A DNA stretch of 64,000 bases from Aeromonas veronii (GTDB taxonomy: Bacteria; Pseudomonadota; Gammaproteobacteria; Enterobacterales; Aeromonadaceae), in the NCBI RefSeq assembly GCF_040215105.1, contig NZ_CP157875.1, positions 3,887,501 to 3,951,500 on the forward strand. The letters are read 5' to 3'. The position numbers were made by a program, and so were the translations under genes. The notes beneath the pieces are model-generated. The model made no database searches. It was not told the origin of the DNA and was given only the letters and a program-made list of their open reading frames with translations. Shown piece by piece: positions 21,086-29,395 of the stretch (its first letter is position 1; each line of letters opens with the position of its first letter).

Positions 21086-21115
21086 CGAGGCCACCCTGAG
21101 GTGGCCTCCTGTTTT
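21086..21115 (+). terminator. Terminator after the small membrane protein gene
   Basis: GAGGCCACC-CTGA-GGTGGCCTC followed by CTGTTTT, 20 bp after the stop at 21067. The stem could also end the minus-strand gene that converges here. Confidence 0.8.
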
Positions 21116-21161
21116 GCCCGTCTGGTAATGACATCCGTAGCCATTGCCCCCGGTGGCTCGC

Positions 21162-22154
21162 TCAACCCGCTTGCACGTTGAGGTGATAGTGACGGTTGCT
21201 GCCCTGCCCCAGCACCCCTTCTGCCAGCAGATGCTGGAACACCCTGTCCACCTCCTCCAGCGGCATGGCCAGTGCCTCGGCGACCCTGCGCTTGCTGCAT
21301 TTGGACTCACCGCTCTCCAGCAGGCTTCTCACCCTGGCGACCTGCGCGGGCTCCGGCGCCGGTCTGGCGACGACCAGGGGCTCGACAGGCACGGCCGGGG
21401 TCACTTCCGCCTCCCGCGGTTGCTGCTGTCGTTGCCACAGTCGGCGGAAGCGGTTCTCCTCCCCGATCAGGCTGACGAAGTAGGCGCCGAAGGCATCGAG
21501 CAGGATGGAGAGGAAACAGACCAGCAGGAACTGCACCTGACTGATGCTCATGCCCACCCCGTCTGCCAGGCTGCTCATCAGCCCCAGCATGGAAGATTGT
21601 TCATTGAGGGGCTTGGCATCCCGCTCCTGGCGCAGCGCATCCTGCTTCAGCCTCAGCTTGGTGTTGGCCTGCTGCAGGCCGTTGACGCCGCTGGAGATCC
21701 GCGCCATCTCGATGTACTTGCGAGCCGCCTCTTCGTTGAGCTGGATCTGCCGCTCTATGCTGGCGATCTGCTCGTCGAAACGGGCAATTTCCCGCTCGTG
21801 GCGGGCCTGCTGGCTCAGGATGGTGTTGGTGGCGCTGTTGATGCCACCGATGCTGCCACCGATGGAGATGGCCGCCAGCACGCTGTAGAACAGCAGCGAC
21901 CAGAAGGCGCCGCCGAGATCCCGGCGCGCCTTGCACTCCCCGTACTCGTACCAGACGTAGAACTTGCCCAGCTCGAAGATGATGGCCAGCCCGCCAAACA
22001 GCCACTTCATCAAGGGGTTGTCGTCGATGGAGAGAAACAGCAGCAGGGAGAAGACAATGGAGGCCAGGATGGCCAGGCCGGTAAAGGAGTAAACGGTGCT
22101 GAGCGCGAACCACCCCTTGGGGTAGCGCAGCGCGGCGGGAGCTTGTGTCGTCAT
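21162..22154 (-). CDS. Membrane protein with coiled coil and C-terminal winged-helix-like domain
   Basis: A 330-residue protein I cannot assign to a named family. Predicted TM helices lie at about 15-42, 48-70 and 82-105, then a long charged region (about 110-190, QQARHEREIARFDEQIASIE onward) with coiled-coil character, then a fourth TM helix (about 205-232). The C-terminal 60 residues (SKCSKRRVAEALAMPLEEVD, then HLLAEGVLGQG) look like a winged helix, with a Pro-rich linker before it. It stands alone. A membrane-tethered DNA-binding or protein-docking role is possible but only an inference. Confidence 0.75.
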   Translation of the reverse strand: MTTQAPAALRYPKGWFALSTVYSFTGLAILASIVFSLLLFLSIDDNPLMKWLFGGLAIIFELGKFYVWYEYGECKARRDLGGAFWSLLFYSVLAAISIGGSIGGINSATNTILSQQARHEREIARFDEQIASIERQIQLNEEAARKYIEMARISSGVNGLQQANTKLRLKQDALRQERDAKPLNEQSSMLGLMSSLADGVGMSISQVQFLLVCFLSILLDAFGAYFVSLIGEENRFRRLWQRQQQPREAEVTPAVPVEPLVVARPAPEPAQVARVRSLLESGESKCSKRRVAEALAMPLEEVDRVFQHLLAEGVLGQGSNRHYHLNVQAG

Positions 22155-22714
22155 GATGAGCGAAAGATGTGAAGCAGAGGAAAAGTTGGCTGCCGATTAT
22201 AGTCAGCCAGCGGGCAGAATGAAGGCGGATCCCCGGATTTCCACCATATCCGCATCCGGATGGGCAGAACCCGACCGAATTGGACAAATAGCCACCCCCT
22301 TGTCCCCAGGAGACGGGATCCGGCAGCCACCGGATGCCGTCATGATCAAGGGACGCGCGGATACACGGCGCCCTTTCATCTGTCCCCCTGATCATGGCGA
22401 GTCCCTCCCTCCCGCCAATCGGCCTGCCGCTCGTCCAGAGTGCAGCTGGGAGGCCATCGCCTCCCATTCTTTGCTCCGAATAGCCTGCACAACTCATGCA
22501 GACCGGGGGCGTACCGAGCAGGCTGCCTCCCAGACGGTTCGGCCAACCCGTTGAATTGCTTCAACGTTTCTGACGCCACCCAAGAAGCCGACGCGTTCAA
22601 GGCATTTAACCACCATTTCTGCACCAAGTTGCCGGAAGTCACCGACAGACGTTGTTCCGCTTTGGTTCAGGTTGCCCCCCCTACACTGAGGCCCCTGCTA
22701 CCAGAGAGGTCATC
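22155..22714. other. 560-bp intergenic region with inverted repeats, no supported gene
   Basis: No reading frame here has convincing start signals or recognisable protein sequence. It holds several inverted repeats: GGGAGGC-CATC-GCCTCCC near 22449-22466, and nested arms AGCCTGC (22482-22488) with GCAGGCT (22519-22525) and CCGAA/TTCGG further out. A structured RNA or 5' leader is possible on either strand. I see no promoter I would trust. Confidence 0.4.
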
Positions 22715-22912
22715 ATGCGCAACTCCGTTTCCCATCTGCTCTCCAGGCTGCTCAACAGCGGCGCGGCCTTCGCGGCGCCCCCGGCCCACGACAATGCAGC
22801 CAATCGGGAGCGCCCTTCGCAAGACTCACGCCAGAGCGACACCGAGCAGCACAACGCACCGCAAAGGAAAGAGTTGTCAGCTGGAGTGGATCACGAAACC
22901 ATCAACGAATAG
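22715..22912 (+). CDS. Hypothetical small polar protein
   Basis: A 65-residue frame starting MRNSVSHLLSRLLNSGAAFA behind GAGAGG. An amphipathic N terminus is followed by a very hydrophilic tail rich in Gln, Ser, Glu and His. No known family is visible. It converges on fpr, whose stop lies about 20 bp downstream. The start signal is good, but whether it is expressed is uncertain. Confidence 0.45.
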   Translation: MRNSVSHLLSRLLNSGAAFAAPPAHDNAANRERPSQDSRQSDTEQHNAPQRKELSAGVDHETINE

Positions 22913-22931
22913 CGCATAACACTGCCCATCC

Positions 22932-23675
22932 CTACCAGTAATTCTCCATGCTGATATTGCCCGGCGCTCGTCTCAGGTTTTTGGCCAACCCCAGTGCCAG
23001 CAAGGATTGCTGGGTCTCCTTCACCATGGCGGGATTGCCGCAGATCATCACCTGACTGTGCTCGGCGGAAAACGCCAACCCCACCCGCTCCTGCAGACTG
23101 CCCTCATCGATGGCCGCCGGGATCCGCCCTGCCATGGCCCCCGGCCACGCCTCGCGGCTGACGAAGGGGACATAGCGGAATCGGGGGCCGTACTGCTCGA
23201 CCAAGCTGGTGATGAGGGCCTGATAGGTGAGCTCCTCCCCCTTGCGCACTCCGTGCACCAGCACCAGGTTCTCGAACCGCCGGAAGACCTCGCCCTCCGC
23301 CAGCATGGCGAGGAAGGGGCCGATGGCCGTGCCGGTGGAGAGCAGCCAGAGATCTCGCCCGGCGGGAAGCTCGTCCAGGGTCAGGAAACCGGTGGCCTGG
23401 GATTGCACCAACAGGCTGTCACCGGGCTGGAGGGCGCCGAGGGAGGGCGTCAGCTCCCCGTCCGGGATCGTCACCAGATAGAATTCGTGGTAGGGCGTGG
23501 TGGGAGGATTGACGAAAGAGTAGGCCCGCTGGACCCGTTGCTCGCCCCGTTGCAGGGCCAGCTTGGTGAATTGACCCGCCTTGTAGGGGGCAAGCTCTGC
23601 CGCCACACGCAGGGAGAACAGGGTGGGTGTCCATTCGATGCGCTCGATGACCCGGCCTTCGACCCAGGCTGCCAT
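22932..23675 (-). CDS. fpr: Ferredoxin/flavodoxin-NADP reductase Fpr
   Basis: Transfers electrons between NADPH and ferredoxin or flavodoxin using FAD. The 247-residue product has the FAD motif RAYSFVNPP, the NADP-binding segment LLSTGTAIGPFLAML and the C-terminal NISMENYW, close in length to the E. coli enzyme (248). ATG 23675 follows GGAG; the longer open frame runs into the rplI terminator and is not used. Single gene, in the same direction as but separated by a terminator from the ribosomal protein operon. Confidence 0.94.
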   Translation of the reverse strand: MAAWVEGRVIERIEWTPTLFSLRVAAELAPYKAGQFTKLALQRGEQRVQRAYSFVNPPTTPYHEFYLVTIPDGELTPSLGALQPGDSLLVQSQATGFLTLDELPAGRDLWLLSTGTAIGPFLAMLAEGEVFRRFENLVLVHGVRKGEELTYQALITSLVEQYGPRFRYVPFVSREAWPGAMAGRIPAAIDEGSLQERVGLAFSAEHSQVMICGNPAMVKETQQSLLALGLAKNLRRAPGNISMENYW

Positions 23676-23736
23676 AGGGATCTCCGTCAGAGGAACAGAG
23701 CCCCACTCTACCCCGTGATCCCCGCCGGATTCAAAA

Positions 23737-23771
23737 ATAAAAAAACCCGCGCAGTTGCGCGGGTTTTTTCT
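23737..23771 (-). terminator. rpsF-rpsR-rplI operon terminator
   Basis: AAAAAACCCGCGCA-GT-TGCGCGGGTTTTTT, symmetric with T runs on both strands, 17 bp after the rplI stop. Main use is on the minus strand. Confidence 0.92.
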
Positions 23772-23787
23772 GCAAAGCGAGACGCTA

Positions 23788-24234
23788 TTACAGAGCAACA
23801 ACCTGGATTTGTACGGTTGCCTTGACGTCAGCGTGCAGCTGAACAACAACTTCGTACTCACCGGTGTTACGCAGAACGTTGCCCATGCGGACTTCGCTCT
23901 TGGCAACGGCTACGCCGGCAGCAGTGATGGCTTCAGCCACGTCACGGGTACCGATGGAACCGAACAGCTTGCCTTCGTCGCCAGACTTGGAGGCGATGAC
24001 AACGGCAGCCAGTTCACCCAGCTTGGCAGCGCGCTCTTCAGCGGCAGCTTTACCGGCAGCCAGCTTGGCTTCCAGTTCAGCACGGCGAGCATCGAAGGTC
24101 TCGATGTTGGCCTTGGTAGCCATAACGGCTTTGCCTTGCGGGATCAGGTAGTTACGGGCATAACCAGCTTTAACGGAAACTTGGTCACCCAGACCGCCCA
24201 GTTTGGCGATCTTATCGAGCAGGATAACTTGCAT
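23788..24234 (-). CDS. rplI: 50S ribosomal protein L9
   Basis: A 148-residue ribosomal protein binding 23S rRNA at the base of the L1 stalk. Starts [20 protein letters not shown], keeps the N-domain signature [17 protein letters not shown], then a long helix and a C-terminal domain ending TVQIQVVAL. Last gene of the rpsF operon. Confidence 0.98.
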   Translation of the reverse strand: MQVILLDKIAKLGGLGDQVSVKAGYARNYLIPQGKAVMATKANIETFDARRAELEAKLAAGKAAAEERAAKLGELAAVVIASKSGDEGKLFGSIGTRDVAEAITAAGVAVAKSEVRMGNVLRNTGEYEVVVQLHADVKATVQIQVVAL

Positions 24235-24283
24235 TACCTTTCCTCTATGAAAGTTGAGTTAGGCGTAAGCGCCGGACCGATTC

Positions 24284-24526
<243 letters not shown>

Positions 24527-24546
24527 CTATGGAATGATCTTAAGAA

Positions 24547-24933
24547 TTACTCTTCGGAAGACGCTTCAACAGCATCTTCGCGGCGCTCGTCGTCACGACG
24601 GGTGAAGCGCTCTTCCTTGGCCTTGGCCATCGGAGAAACTTCAGTCACGGCGTGCTTGGTGCGCATGATCATGTTGCGGATAACGGCATCGTTGAAGCGG
24701 AAGTTGGTTTCCAGCTCATCGATAACGGCCTGCTCGGCTTCTACGTTCATCAGAACATAGTGAGCCTTGTGCAGCTTGTCGATCGGGTAAGCCAGTTGAC
24801 GGCGGCCCCAATCTTCCAGGCGATGAATGGTACCACCGGAGGTGGTGATGGCGCCGGTGTAACGCTCGATCATGCCAGGTACTTGCTCGCTCTGGTCCGG
24901 GTGAACCATGAAGACGATTTCGTAATGACGCAT
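24547..24933 (-). CDS. rpsF: 30S ribosomal protein S6
   Basis: A 128-residue small-subunit protein, [20 protein letters not shown] onward, with the [14 protein letters not shown] signature and an acidic C terminus ending SSEE, the tail that in E. coli receives added glutamates. First gene of rpsF-rpsR-rplI and preceded by an S6:S18-binding leader candidate. Confidence 0.98.
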   Translation of the reverse strand: MRHYEIVFMVHPDQSEQVPGMIERYTGAITTSGGTIHRLEDWGRRQLAYPIDKLHKAHYVLMNVEAEQAVIDELETNFRFNDAVIRNMIMRTKHAVTEVSPMAKAKEERFTRRDDERREDAVEASSEE

Positions 24934-24957
24934 TTTAGCTCCTTACGGATTAATTCA

Positions 24958-24990
24958 GCCTCTGCCCAGGTGCAGCCAGACCTCGGAGGC
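24958..24990 (-). promoter_or_regulatory. Candidate S6:S18-binding leader of rpsF
   Basis: On the minus strand the rpsF leader folds as GCCTC...GAGGC (outer stem) around an inner AGGT/ACCT hairpin, with an unpaired CCG next to the outer stem. This matches the known bacterial rpsF autoregulatory motif, in which the S6:S18 complex binds CCG in a bulge. It ends about 25 bp before the start codon. Confidence 0.6.
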
Positions 24991-25111
24991 AAGGAACATA
25001 GTGGTGTTTTGACGCTGCTTTCTAGGGCGGCGTATTGTACGAAATCGCCTCTCCCACTGCAACCGGCGTCAACATTTGTTTTTATCGATGGATCTGATGC
25101 AAAACTTCAAT

Positions 25112-25126
25112 TGATAACAATTATCA
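25112..25126 (+). promoter_or_regulatory. Fur box upstream of mntH
   Basis: TGATAAC-A-ATTATCA is a 7-1-7 inverted repeat matching the Fur core TGATAAT-N-ATTATCA with one mismatch. It is 43 bp before the mntH start, in the promoter region, so iron repression by Fur is likely. Confidence 0.75.
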
Positions 25127-25168
25127 TTTAGATCCATACTATCCTCAGGACTTTCTGGAGGGTGTGAT

Positions 25169-26392
25169 ATGCAACCCGCGCTGAGCACGGCCATCCCGGC
25201 CCGCAAATTCAAGCTGACCCTGCTGGGGCCAGCCTTCATCGCCGCCATCGGCTACATAGATCCGGGCAACTTTGCCACCAATATCCAGGCGGGCTCCACC
25301 TTCGGCTATCAACTGCTATGGGTGGTGGTCTGGGCCAACCTGATGGCCATGCTGGTGCAGACCCTCTCCGCCAAGCTCGGCATCGTCACCGGCAAGAACC
25401 TGGCGGAGCACATCCGCGACAAGCTGCCAAAACCCGCCGTCTGGGCCTACTGGGTACAGGCGGAGATCATCGCCATGGCCACGGACCTCGCCGAGTTCAT
25501 CGGCGCCGCCGTGGGCTTCAAGCTGCTGCTCGGGGTCACCCTGCTGGAAGGGGCCTGCATCACCGCCGTGGTCACCTGGGGCATCCTCATGCTCCAGAGC
25601 CGTGGCCAGAAGCCACTGGAGTTCGCCGTGGGTGGTCTGCTGCTGTTTGTGGCCGCCGCCTATATCGTCGAGCTGGTGTTCTCCCGCCCTCATCTGCCCA
25701 GCCTGCTGGAGGGCGCCCTCTTCCCCGGCCTGCCCAACAGTGATGCCATCTACCTGGCCGCCGGCGTGCTGGGGGCGACCGTGATGCCCCACGTCATCTA
25801 TCTGCACTCGGCGCTGACCCAGCACACCCAGGATCAGGGCACCATCAGCCAGCGCCTGCACACTACCAAGGTGGATGTGGCCATCGCCATGACCATCGCC
25901 GGCTTCGTCAACCTGGCCATGATGGCCATGGCGGCGGCGGCCTTCCACGGCACCGGCAACCAGCAGGTCGCCGAGCTGGAGACGGCCTACCAGACGCTGA
26001 CGCCGCTGCTCGGCCCCGCCGCGGCGACCCTGTTCGGCCTCTCTCTGGTGGCATCCGGCATCTCCTCCACCGTGGTGGGGACCCTCGCCGGTCAGGTGGT
26101 GATGCAGGGCTTCGTGCGTTTCAGCATCCCGCTCTGGCTGCGCCGGCTTATCACCATGGCTCCCGCCTTCGTGGTGATCGCCATGGGGCTCAACACCACG
26201 GAGATCCTGGTGCTGAGCCAGGTGATCCTGAGCTTCGGGATCGCCCTGGCCCTCATCCCCCTGCTGATCCTGACCGGGGATCGCGCCCTGATGGGCCAGC
26301 ATCGCAACCATCCGGTCACCCAGGCGCTGGGCCGTCTCATCGTCGCCCTGGTGATCGGCCTCAACGCCTATCTGCTGGTCTCCATGATCTGA
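25169..26392 (+). CDS. mntH: Nramp-family Mn2+/divalent metal transporter MntH
   Basis: A proton-coupled importer of Mn2+ (and some Fe2+) in the inner membrane. The 407-residue protein has about 11 TM helices, the metal-binding motif DPGNF in helix 1 and [10 protein letters not shown] in helix 6, and the conserved [17 protein letters not shown] segment in helix 3. GGAGGG precedes the ATG. A Fur box lies in its promoter; no MntR-type palindrome is obvious. Confidence 0.94.
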   Translation: MQPALSTAIPARKFKLTLLGPAFIAAIGYIDPGNFATNIQAGSTFGYQLLWVVVWANLMAMLVQTLSAKLGIVTGKNLAEHIRDKLPKPAVWAYWVQAEIIAMATDLAEFIGAAVGFKLLLGVTLLEGACITAVVTWGILMLQSRGQKPLEFAVGGLLLFVAAAYIVELVFSRPHLPSLLEGALFPGLPNSDAIYLAAGVLGATVMPHVIYLHSALTQHTQDQGTISQRLHTTKVDVAIAMTIAGFVNLAMMAMAAAAFHGTGNQQVAELETAYQTLTPLLGPAAATLFGLSLVASGISSTVVGTLAGQVVMQGFVRFSIPLWLRRLITMAPAFVVIAMGLNTTEILVLSQVILSFGIALALIPLLILTGDRALMGQHRNHPVTQALGRLIVALVIGLNAYLLVSMI

Positions 26393-26413
26393 TTTATTCC
26401 GTCAGTGCAAGGC

Positions 26414-26441
26414 GGGCTCATTAACCCGGGTTAATGAGCCC
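26414..26441 (+). promoter_or_regulatory. 28-bp perfect palindrome (Crp/Fnr-type operator) at the AlaX-like promoter
   Basis: An exact 28-bp palindrome with core TTAACC-CG-GGTTAA (26421-26434), i.e. TTAAC-N4-GTTAA, the same half-site geometry as FNR sites. A TATGCT -10 box follows at 26457-26462, which puts the core centre at about -41.5. The same arrangement is found at elaA. It could also act as a terminator for mntH, but there is no T tract. Confidence 0.6.
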
Positions 26442-26456
26442 ACCCGCACTTTGGCG

Positions 26457-26462
26457 TATGCT
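26457..26462 (+). promoter_or_regulatory. -10 box of the AlaX-like gene
   Basis: TATGCT, 21 bp after the operator, with no good -35 of its own, as expected for an activator-dependent promoter. The same hexamer occurs at elaA. Confidence 0.45.
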
Positions 26463-26496
26463 GCCCCTCTGTATTTGCAACGGGCGGGAGCCATCC

Positions 26497-27345
26497 ATGG
26501 AACATAGCCGCGCCAGCTTCGTGCTGGGCCATCATTTCGAGCAGGCCAGAATCGTCCATTGCCAGGTGGGCGAGCCGACCCTGCTGGTGACCGAACTCAC
26601 CCCTTTCCATCCCCAGAGCCACCTCTGGCCCGATCAACCGGGAGACGTCGGCACCGTCAGCTGGGAAGGCGGTCGCGCCGTCGTGGGTCCCTGCCGCATG
26701 GGCGCCATCAGCCCGGAAGGAGAACTCTTCGTCGATCAGGCCATCCCGGTCAAGCGGGGCGCAGAGGGCTGGGCCTTCGTGGTGGTGCACCCGCTGGCGG
26801 GCCAACATGCGCTTCCCATCGGCGGTGAGGTCGAGCTGAAGGTCGATGCAGAGGCTCGCCATGCCCTGAGTCTGGGCCACAGCGGCTGTCACCTGGTGGC
26901 CCTGGCCCTGAACCGGGTGCTGATGCCTTATTGGCGCAAGGAGGTGAGCGAGCGGGATGCGCTGGAGCAACCGGATTTCGACCGCCTCGCCATCCAGTCC
27001 TCCCGGGTCGAGTCGCGAGGCTCCCGGGAGCAATACCGCATCGGCAAGAGCCTGCGCAAGAAGGGGGTCAACAGCGAGGCGCTGCTGGCTGAACTGCCCC
27101 GCATAGAGCAGCAGGTGAACGCACAACTGGCCGAGTGGCTGGCGAGTGGCGGCGAGATCCGCCGTTCACGGGCTGGCGAGGCCATCATCGACTCTCGCTA
27201 CTGGCACTGTGTGCTGGAAGGCAGGGAGGTCACCATCCCCTGTGGTGGCACCCACGTCGGCAGCCTGGCGGAGCTTGGCATCGTCAGCGTGCAGCTAAAT
27301 CCCCGTGAGGAAGGCTTCACCCTGCAAAGCCGGGTCTCCCCTTAA
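26497..27345 (+). CDS. AlaX-like alanyl-tRNA editing domain protein
   Basis: A 282-residue protein resembling the stand-alone editing domain that removes Ser or Gly from mischarged tRNA-Ala. Zinc ligands are HSGCH (an HXXXH motif) and IPCGGTHVG (CXXXH), with the nearby signature RSRAGEAIIDSRYWH. The start MEHSRASFVL at 26497 is preferred, with GGGAG upstream. The first half is a beta-barrel-like domain as in AlaX-M/L types. Its promoter carries the TTAACC-N2-GGTTAA site. Confidence 0.78.
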   Translation: MEHSRASFVLGHHFEQARIVHCQVGEPTLLVTELTPFHPQSHLWPDQPGDVGTVSWEGGRAVVGPCRMGAISPEGELFVDQAIPVKRGAEGWAFVVVHPLAGQHALPIGGEVELKVDAEARHALSLGHSGCHLVALALNRVLMPYWRKEVSERDALEQPDFDRLAIQSSRVESRGSREQYRIGKSLRKKGVNSEALLAELPRIEQQVNAQLAEWLASGGEIRRSRAGEAIIDSRYWHCVLEGREVTIPCGGTHVGSLAELGIVSVQLNPREEGFTLQSRVSP

Positions 27346-27371
27346 ACGGCGGTGGCAGGCCAGGAGGTGGT

Positions 27372-28208
27372 TCAGGCGAGGCGGATCAGCAGGATGCCGC
27401 CGAGGATCACCAGAGCAGCCACCAGCCTGACCCTGCCCAATCGCTCCCCCAGCCAGAGCCAGGAGAGCAGCATGGCAAACAGCACGCTGCTCTCGCGCAG
27501 GGCCGCCACCAATCCGATGGGGGCCTGGGTCATGGCCCAGATGACGATGCCGTAGGCAAGCAGCGACAGAGCCCCGCCGATCGCCCCCGCGGACCAGTCC
27601 GCCCGGCCCAGGCTACGCAGAGAGGTGCGGCTCTGCCAACGCATCAGCAGCGGCATCACCAGCGCCGTCAGAGTGAACAGCCAGAGGGTATAGCGCACCG
27701 GCGCGCCGGCCGAGCGGGCCCCCATGCCATCGGACAGGGTATAAGAGGCGGTGAAGAGCGCCGTCACCAACACGGCGGTGAGCGCCGTCGGCGCCAGCCT
27801 GATGCCACCGCGCCAGGCCATCAACAGCACGCCACTCACCAGCACCAATGCCCCCATCACCGCCGGCAGCCCGGGCCACTCCCCCAGCAGCAGAATACCC
27901 AGCAGCAGGGTCAGCAGGGGCGCACTGCCGCGCGCCAGCGGATAGACCTGGCCAAATTCCCCCAACCGATAGGCTCGGCCAAGAAACAGGCAATAGCCGC
28001 AGTGCAGCAGGATGGAGAGTGCCAGCCAGGGATACTCGGCGGGGGCCGGCCACCCAACCAGGGGCAGCAAGGGCAGGCAGAACAGCCCGGAACAGAGGGA
28101 GACCAGCAGCACGCTGACCCGGCCCGCGGCCTGGCGTTTGGCCAGAGCGTTCCAGAGTGCATGCAGCAGGGCGGCCAGCAAGATGGCCGCGAAGATGGTG
28201 GGGGTCAC
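27372..28208 (-). CDS. EamA/DMT-family transporter
   Basis: A 278-residue inner-membrane protein with about 10 TM helices arranged as two EamA halves (about 1-132 and 140-278). The N terminus (MTPTIFAAILLAALLHALWN) and the C-terminal LLSWLWLGERLGRVRL segment are typical of the drug/metabolite transporter family. The substrate cannot be predicted. It converges on the AlaX-like gene with 26 bp between the stops. Confidence 0.85.
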   Translation of the reverse strand: MTPTIFAAILLAALLHALWNALAKRQAAGRVSVLLVSLCSGLFCLPLLPLVGWPAPAEYPWLALSILLHCGYCLFLGRAYRLGEFGQVYPLARGSAPLLTLLLGILLLGEWPGLPAVMGALVLVSGVLLMAWRGGIRLAPTALTAVLVTALFTASYTLSDGMGARSAGAPVRYTLWLFTLTALVMPLLMRWQSRTSLRSLGRADWSAGAIGGALSLLAYGIVIWAMTQAPIGLVAALRESSVLFAMLLSWLWLGERLGRVRLVAALVILGGILLIRLA

Positions 28209-28308
28209 AGCAGAATTCCATGCTATCGGGGCCGGGGATCATAGCCCTTTATTCCATGGCAATGTGGGAGCCATCGCATGATTACGCTTTTGACTCCCAC
28301 CAACAACC

Positions 28309-28761
28309 TCAGAGGGCCTTGCGCATTCCCATATGGGGGATGTCATCCTCGAGATAACCTTCCCCTTCCGCCACGAAGCCGTGACGGCCATAGAACCCCT
28401 GCAGATGGGCCTGGGCACCAAGCCAGATGGAGTGCGCAGGCCAGAGACCCTCGCAGCCCCTGACGGCCTCCGTCAGCAGGCGGTGGCCCAAGCCATCCCC
28501 GCGGGAGCGCGGCGACGTGACCACCCGGCCGATGGCCGCGCCCTGCTCGTCCCCGATGCCGGGGGCCATGATGCGGGCATAGGCCGCCAGATGCTCACCG
28601 TCATATCCCAGCAGATGCAGCACGCCGTCCCGGCGATCCACCCCGTCCAAGTCCTGGAAGGGACAAGTCTGCTCCACCACGAACACCTCGGCGCGCAGGG
28701 CAAGCAGGTCATACAACTCGTCCGTGGTGAGTTCACACCAGGGTTTGAGGCTCCAGTTCAT
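28309..28761 (-). CDS. elaA: GNAT-family N-acetyltransferase ElaA
   Basis: A 150-residue acetyltransferase of the ElaA group. It has the N-terminal signature ALRAEVFVVEQTCPFQDLDG, the acetyl-CoA loop RVVTSPRSRGDGLGHRLL and the C-terminal FYGRHGFVAEGEGYLEDDIPHMGM. ATG 28761 follows AAGGAG. The substrate is unknown. It is 57 bp downstream of a Crp/Fnr-family gene on the same strand but has its own promoter-like TATGCT and operator. Confidence 0.9.
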   Translation of the reverse strand: MNWSLKPWCELTTDELYDLLALRAEVFVVEQTCPFQDLDGVDRRDGVLHLLGYDGEHLAAYARIMAPGIGDEQGAAIGRVVTSPRSRGDGLGHRLLTEAVRGCEGLWPAHSIWLGAQAHLQGFYGRHGFVAEGEGYLEDDIPHMGMRKAL

Positions 28762-28789
28762 CACATACTCCTTACCGATCCGGCTCGTC

Positions 28790-28795
28790 AGCATA
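28790..28795 (-). promoter_or_regulatory. -10 box of elaA
   Basis: TATGCT on the minus strand, 22 bp downstream of the operator at 28818-28832 and 29 bp before the ATG, matching the AlaX-like promoter. Confidence 0.45.
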
Positions 28796-28818
28796 CTCTT
28801 GCAGATACAGGGTCGGCA

Positions 28819-28832
28819 TTAACCTTGGTTAA
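28819..28832 (-). promoter_or_regulatory. Crp/Fnr-type operator of elaA inside the regulator's 3' end
   Basis: TTAACC-AA-GGTTAA on the minus strand, followed by T as at the AlaX-like promoter. It is made of the last codons of the Crp/Fnr-like gene (Leu-Asn-Gln-Gly-stop). The centre is at about -42.5 relative to the TATGCT box of elaA. Confidence 0.6.
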
Positions 28833-29385
28833 GATGCTTGAGCCGCTTGCGAATACGGCTGAGGCTGATGGGGGTGATCCCGAGATAGGCGGCTACCTGA
28901 TGATCCGGCACCCTGGCATCCAGCGCGGGGAAGCTCTGCAGGAAGTGCTGATAACGAGCCTGGGGGCTCTCGGTCAGCAGCAGCAACTCCTTTTCCTCCT
29001 TGATCCTCAACTGCACCGCCAGCAAGTGATGATACCAGGCAGGCCAGCAGGCGAACGTGCGCAGGTCTGACAGCGCGAACAGCTGCAAGCGACAGGGCTC
29101 CAGCGCCTCCACGCTGTAGCGGGCGGGTTCACCCGAGAGCAGATGGTGGAAGTCGATGAACTCATCCCCCTCCCAGTAGAACTCCTTGATGTACTCGCGC
29201 CCGTCCGCCAGCACCACCCTGGCCCGCAGCAATCCCTGCTCCACCCTGACCAGCAGATCCGGGCGCGCTCCCGCCTGCCAGAGGCAATCGCGGGGTGAGA
29301 GCCTCACCGGGCGGGCAAAAGAGAGGAGGCGCTCGGCCTCCTGCTCATTCATGTCCCTATCCAGATTGAACAGGGGTCTGTCCAT
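28819..29385 (-). CDS. Crp/Fnr-family transcriptional regulator
   Basis: A 188-residue regulator with a cyclic-nucleotide-binding-like beta-roll (about 20-115), a dimer helix (about 118-145) and a short C-terminal HTH (about 158-185) reading DHQVAAYLGITPISLSRIRK. The effector is unknown; the cAMP-contact residues of CRP are not evident and no Fe-S cysteine cluster is present at the N terminus. I start at ATG 29385; 29352 is also possible. It begins 10 bp after rlmB ends and precedes elaA. The nearby TTAAC-N4-GTTAA sites are candidate targets. Confidence 0.82.
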   Translation of the reverse strand: MDRPLFNLDRDMNEQEAERLLSFARPVRLSPRDCLWQAGARPDLLVRVEQGLLRARVVLADGREYIKEFYWEGDEFIDFHHLLSGEPARYSVEALEPCRLQLFALSDLRTFACWPAWYHHLLAVQLRIKEEKELLLLTESPQARYQHFLQSFPALDARVPDHQVAAYLGITPISLSRIRKRLKHLNQG

Positions 29386-29395
29386 CCCGACCAAC

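Noticed and set aside
22153..22642. Overlapping frames of 88-133 codons in the spacer upstream of the small 65-residue gene
   Set aside because: Poor start signals, composition unlike protein and no recognisable sequence.
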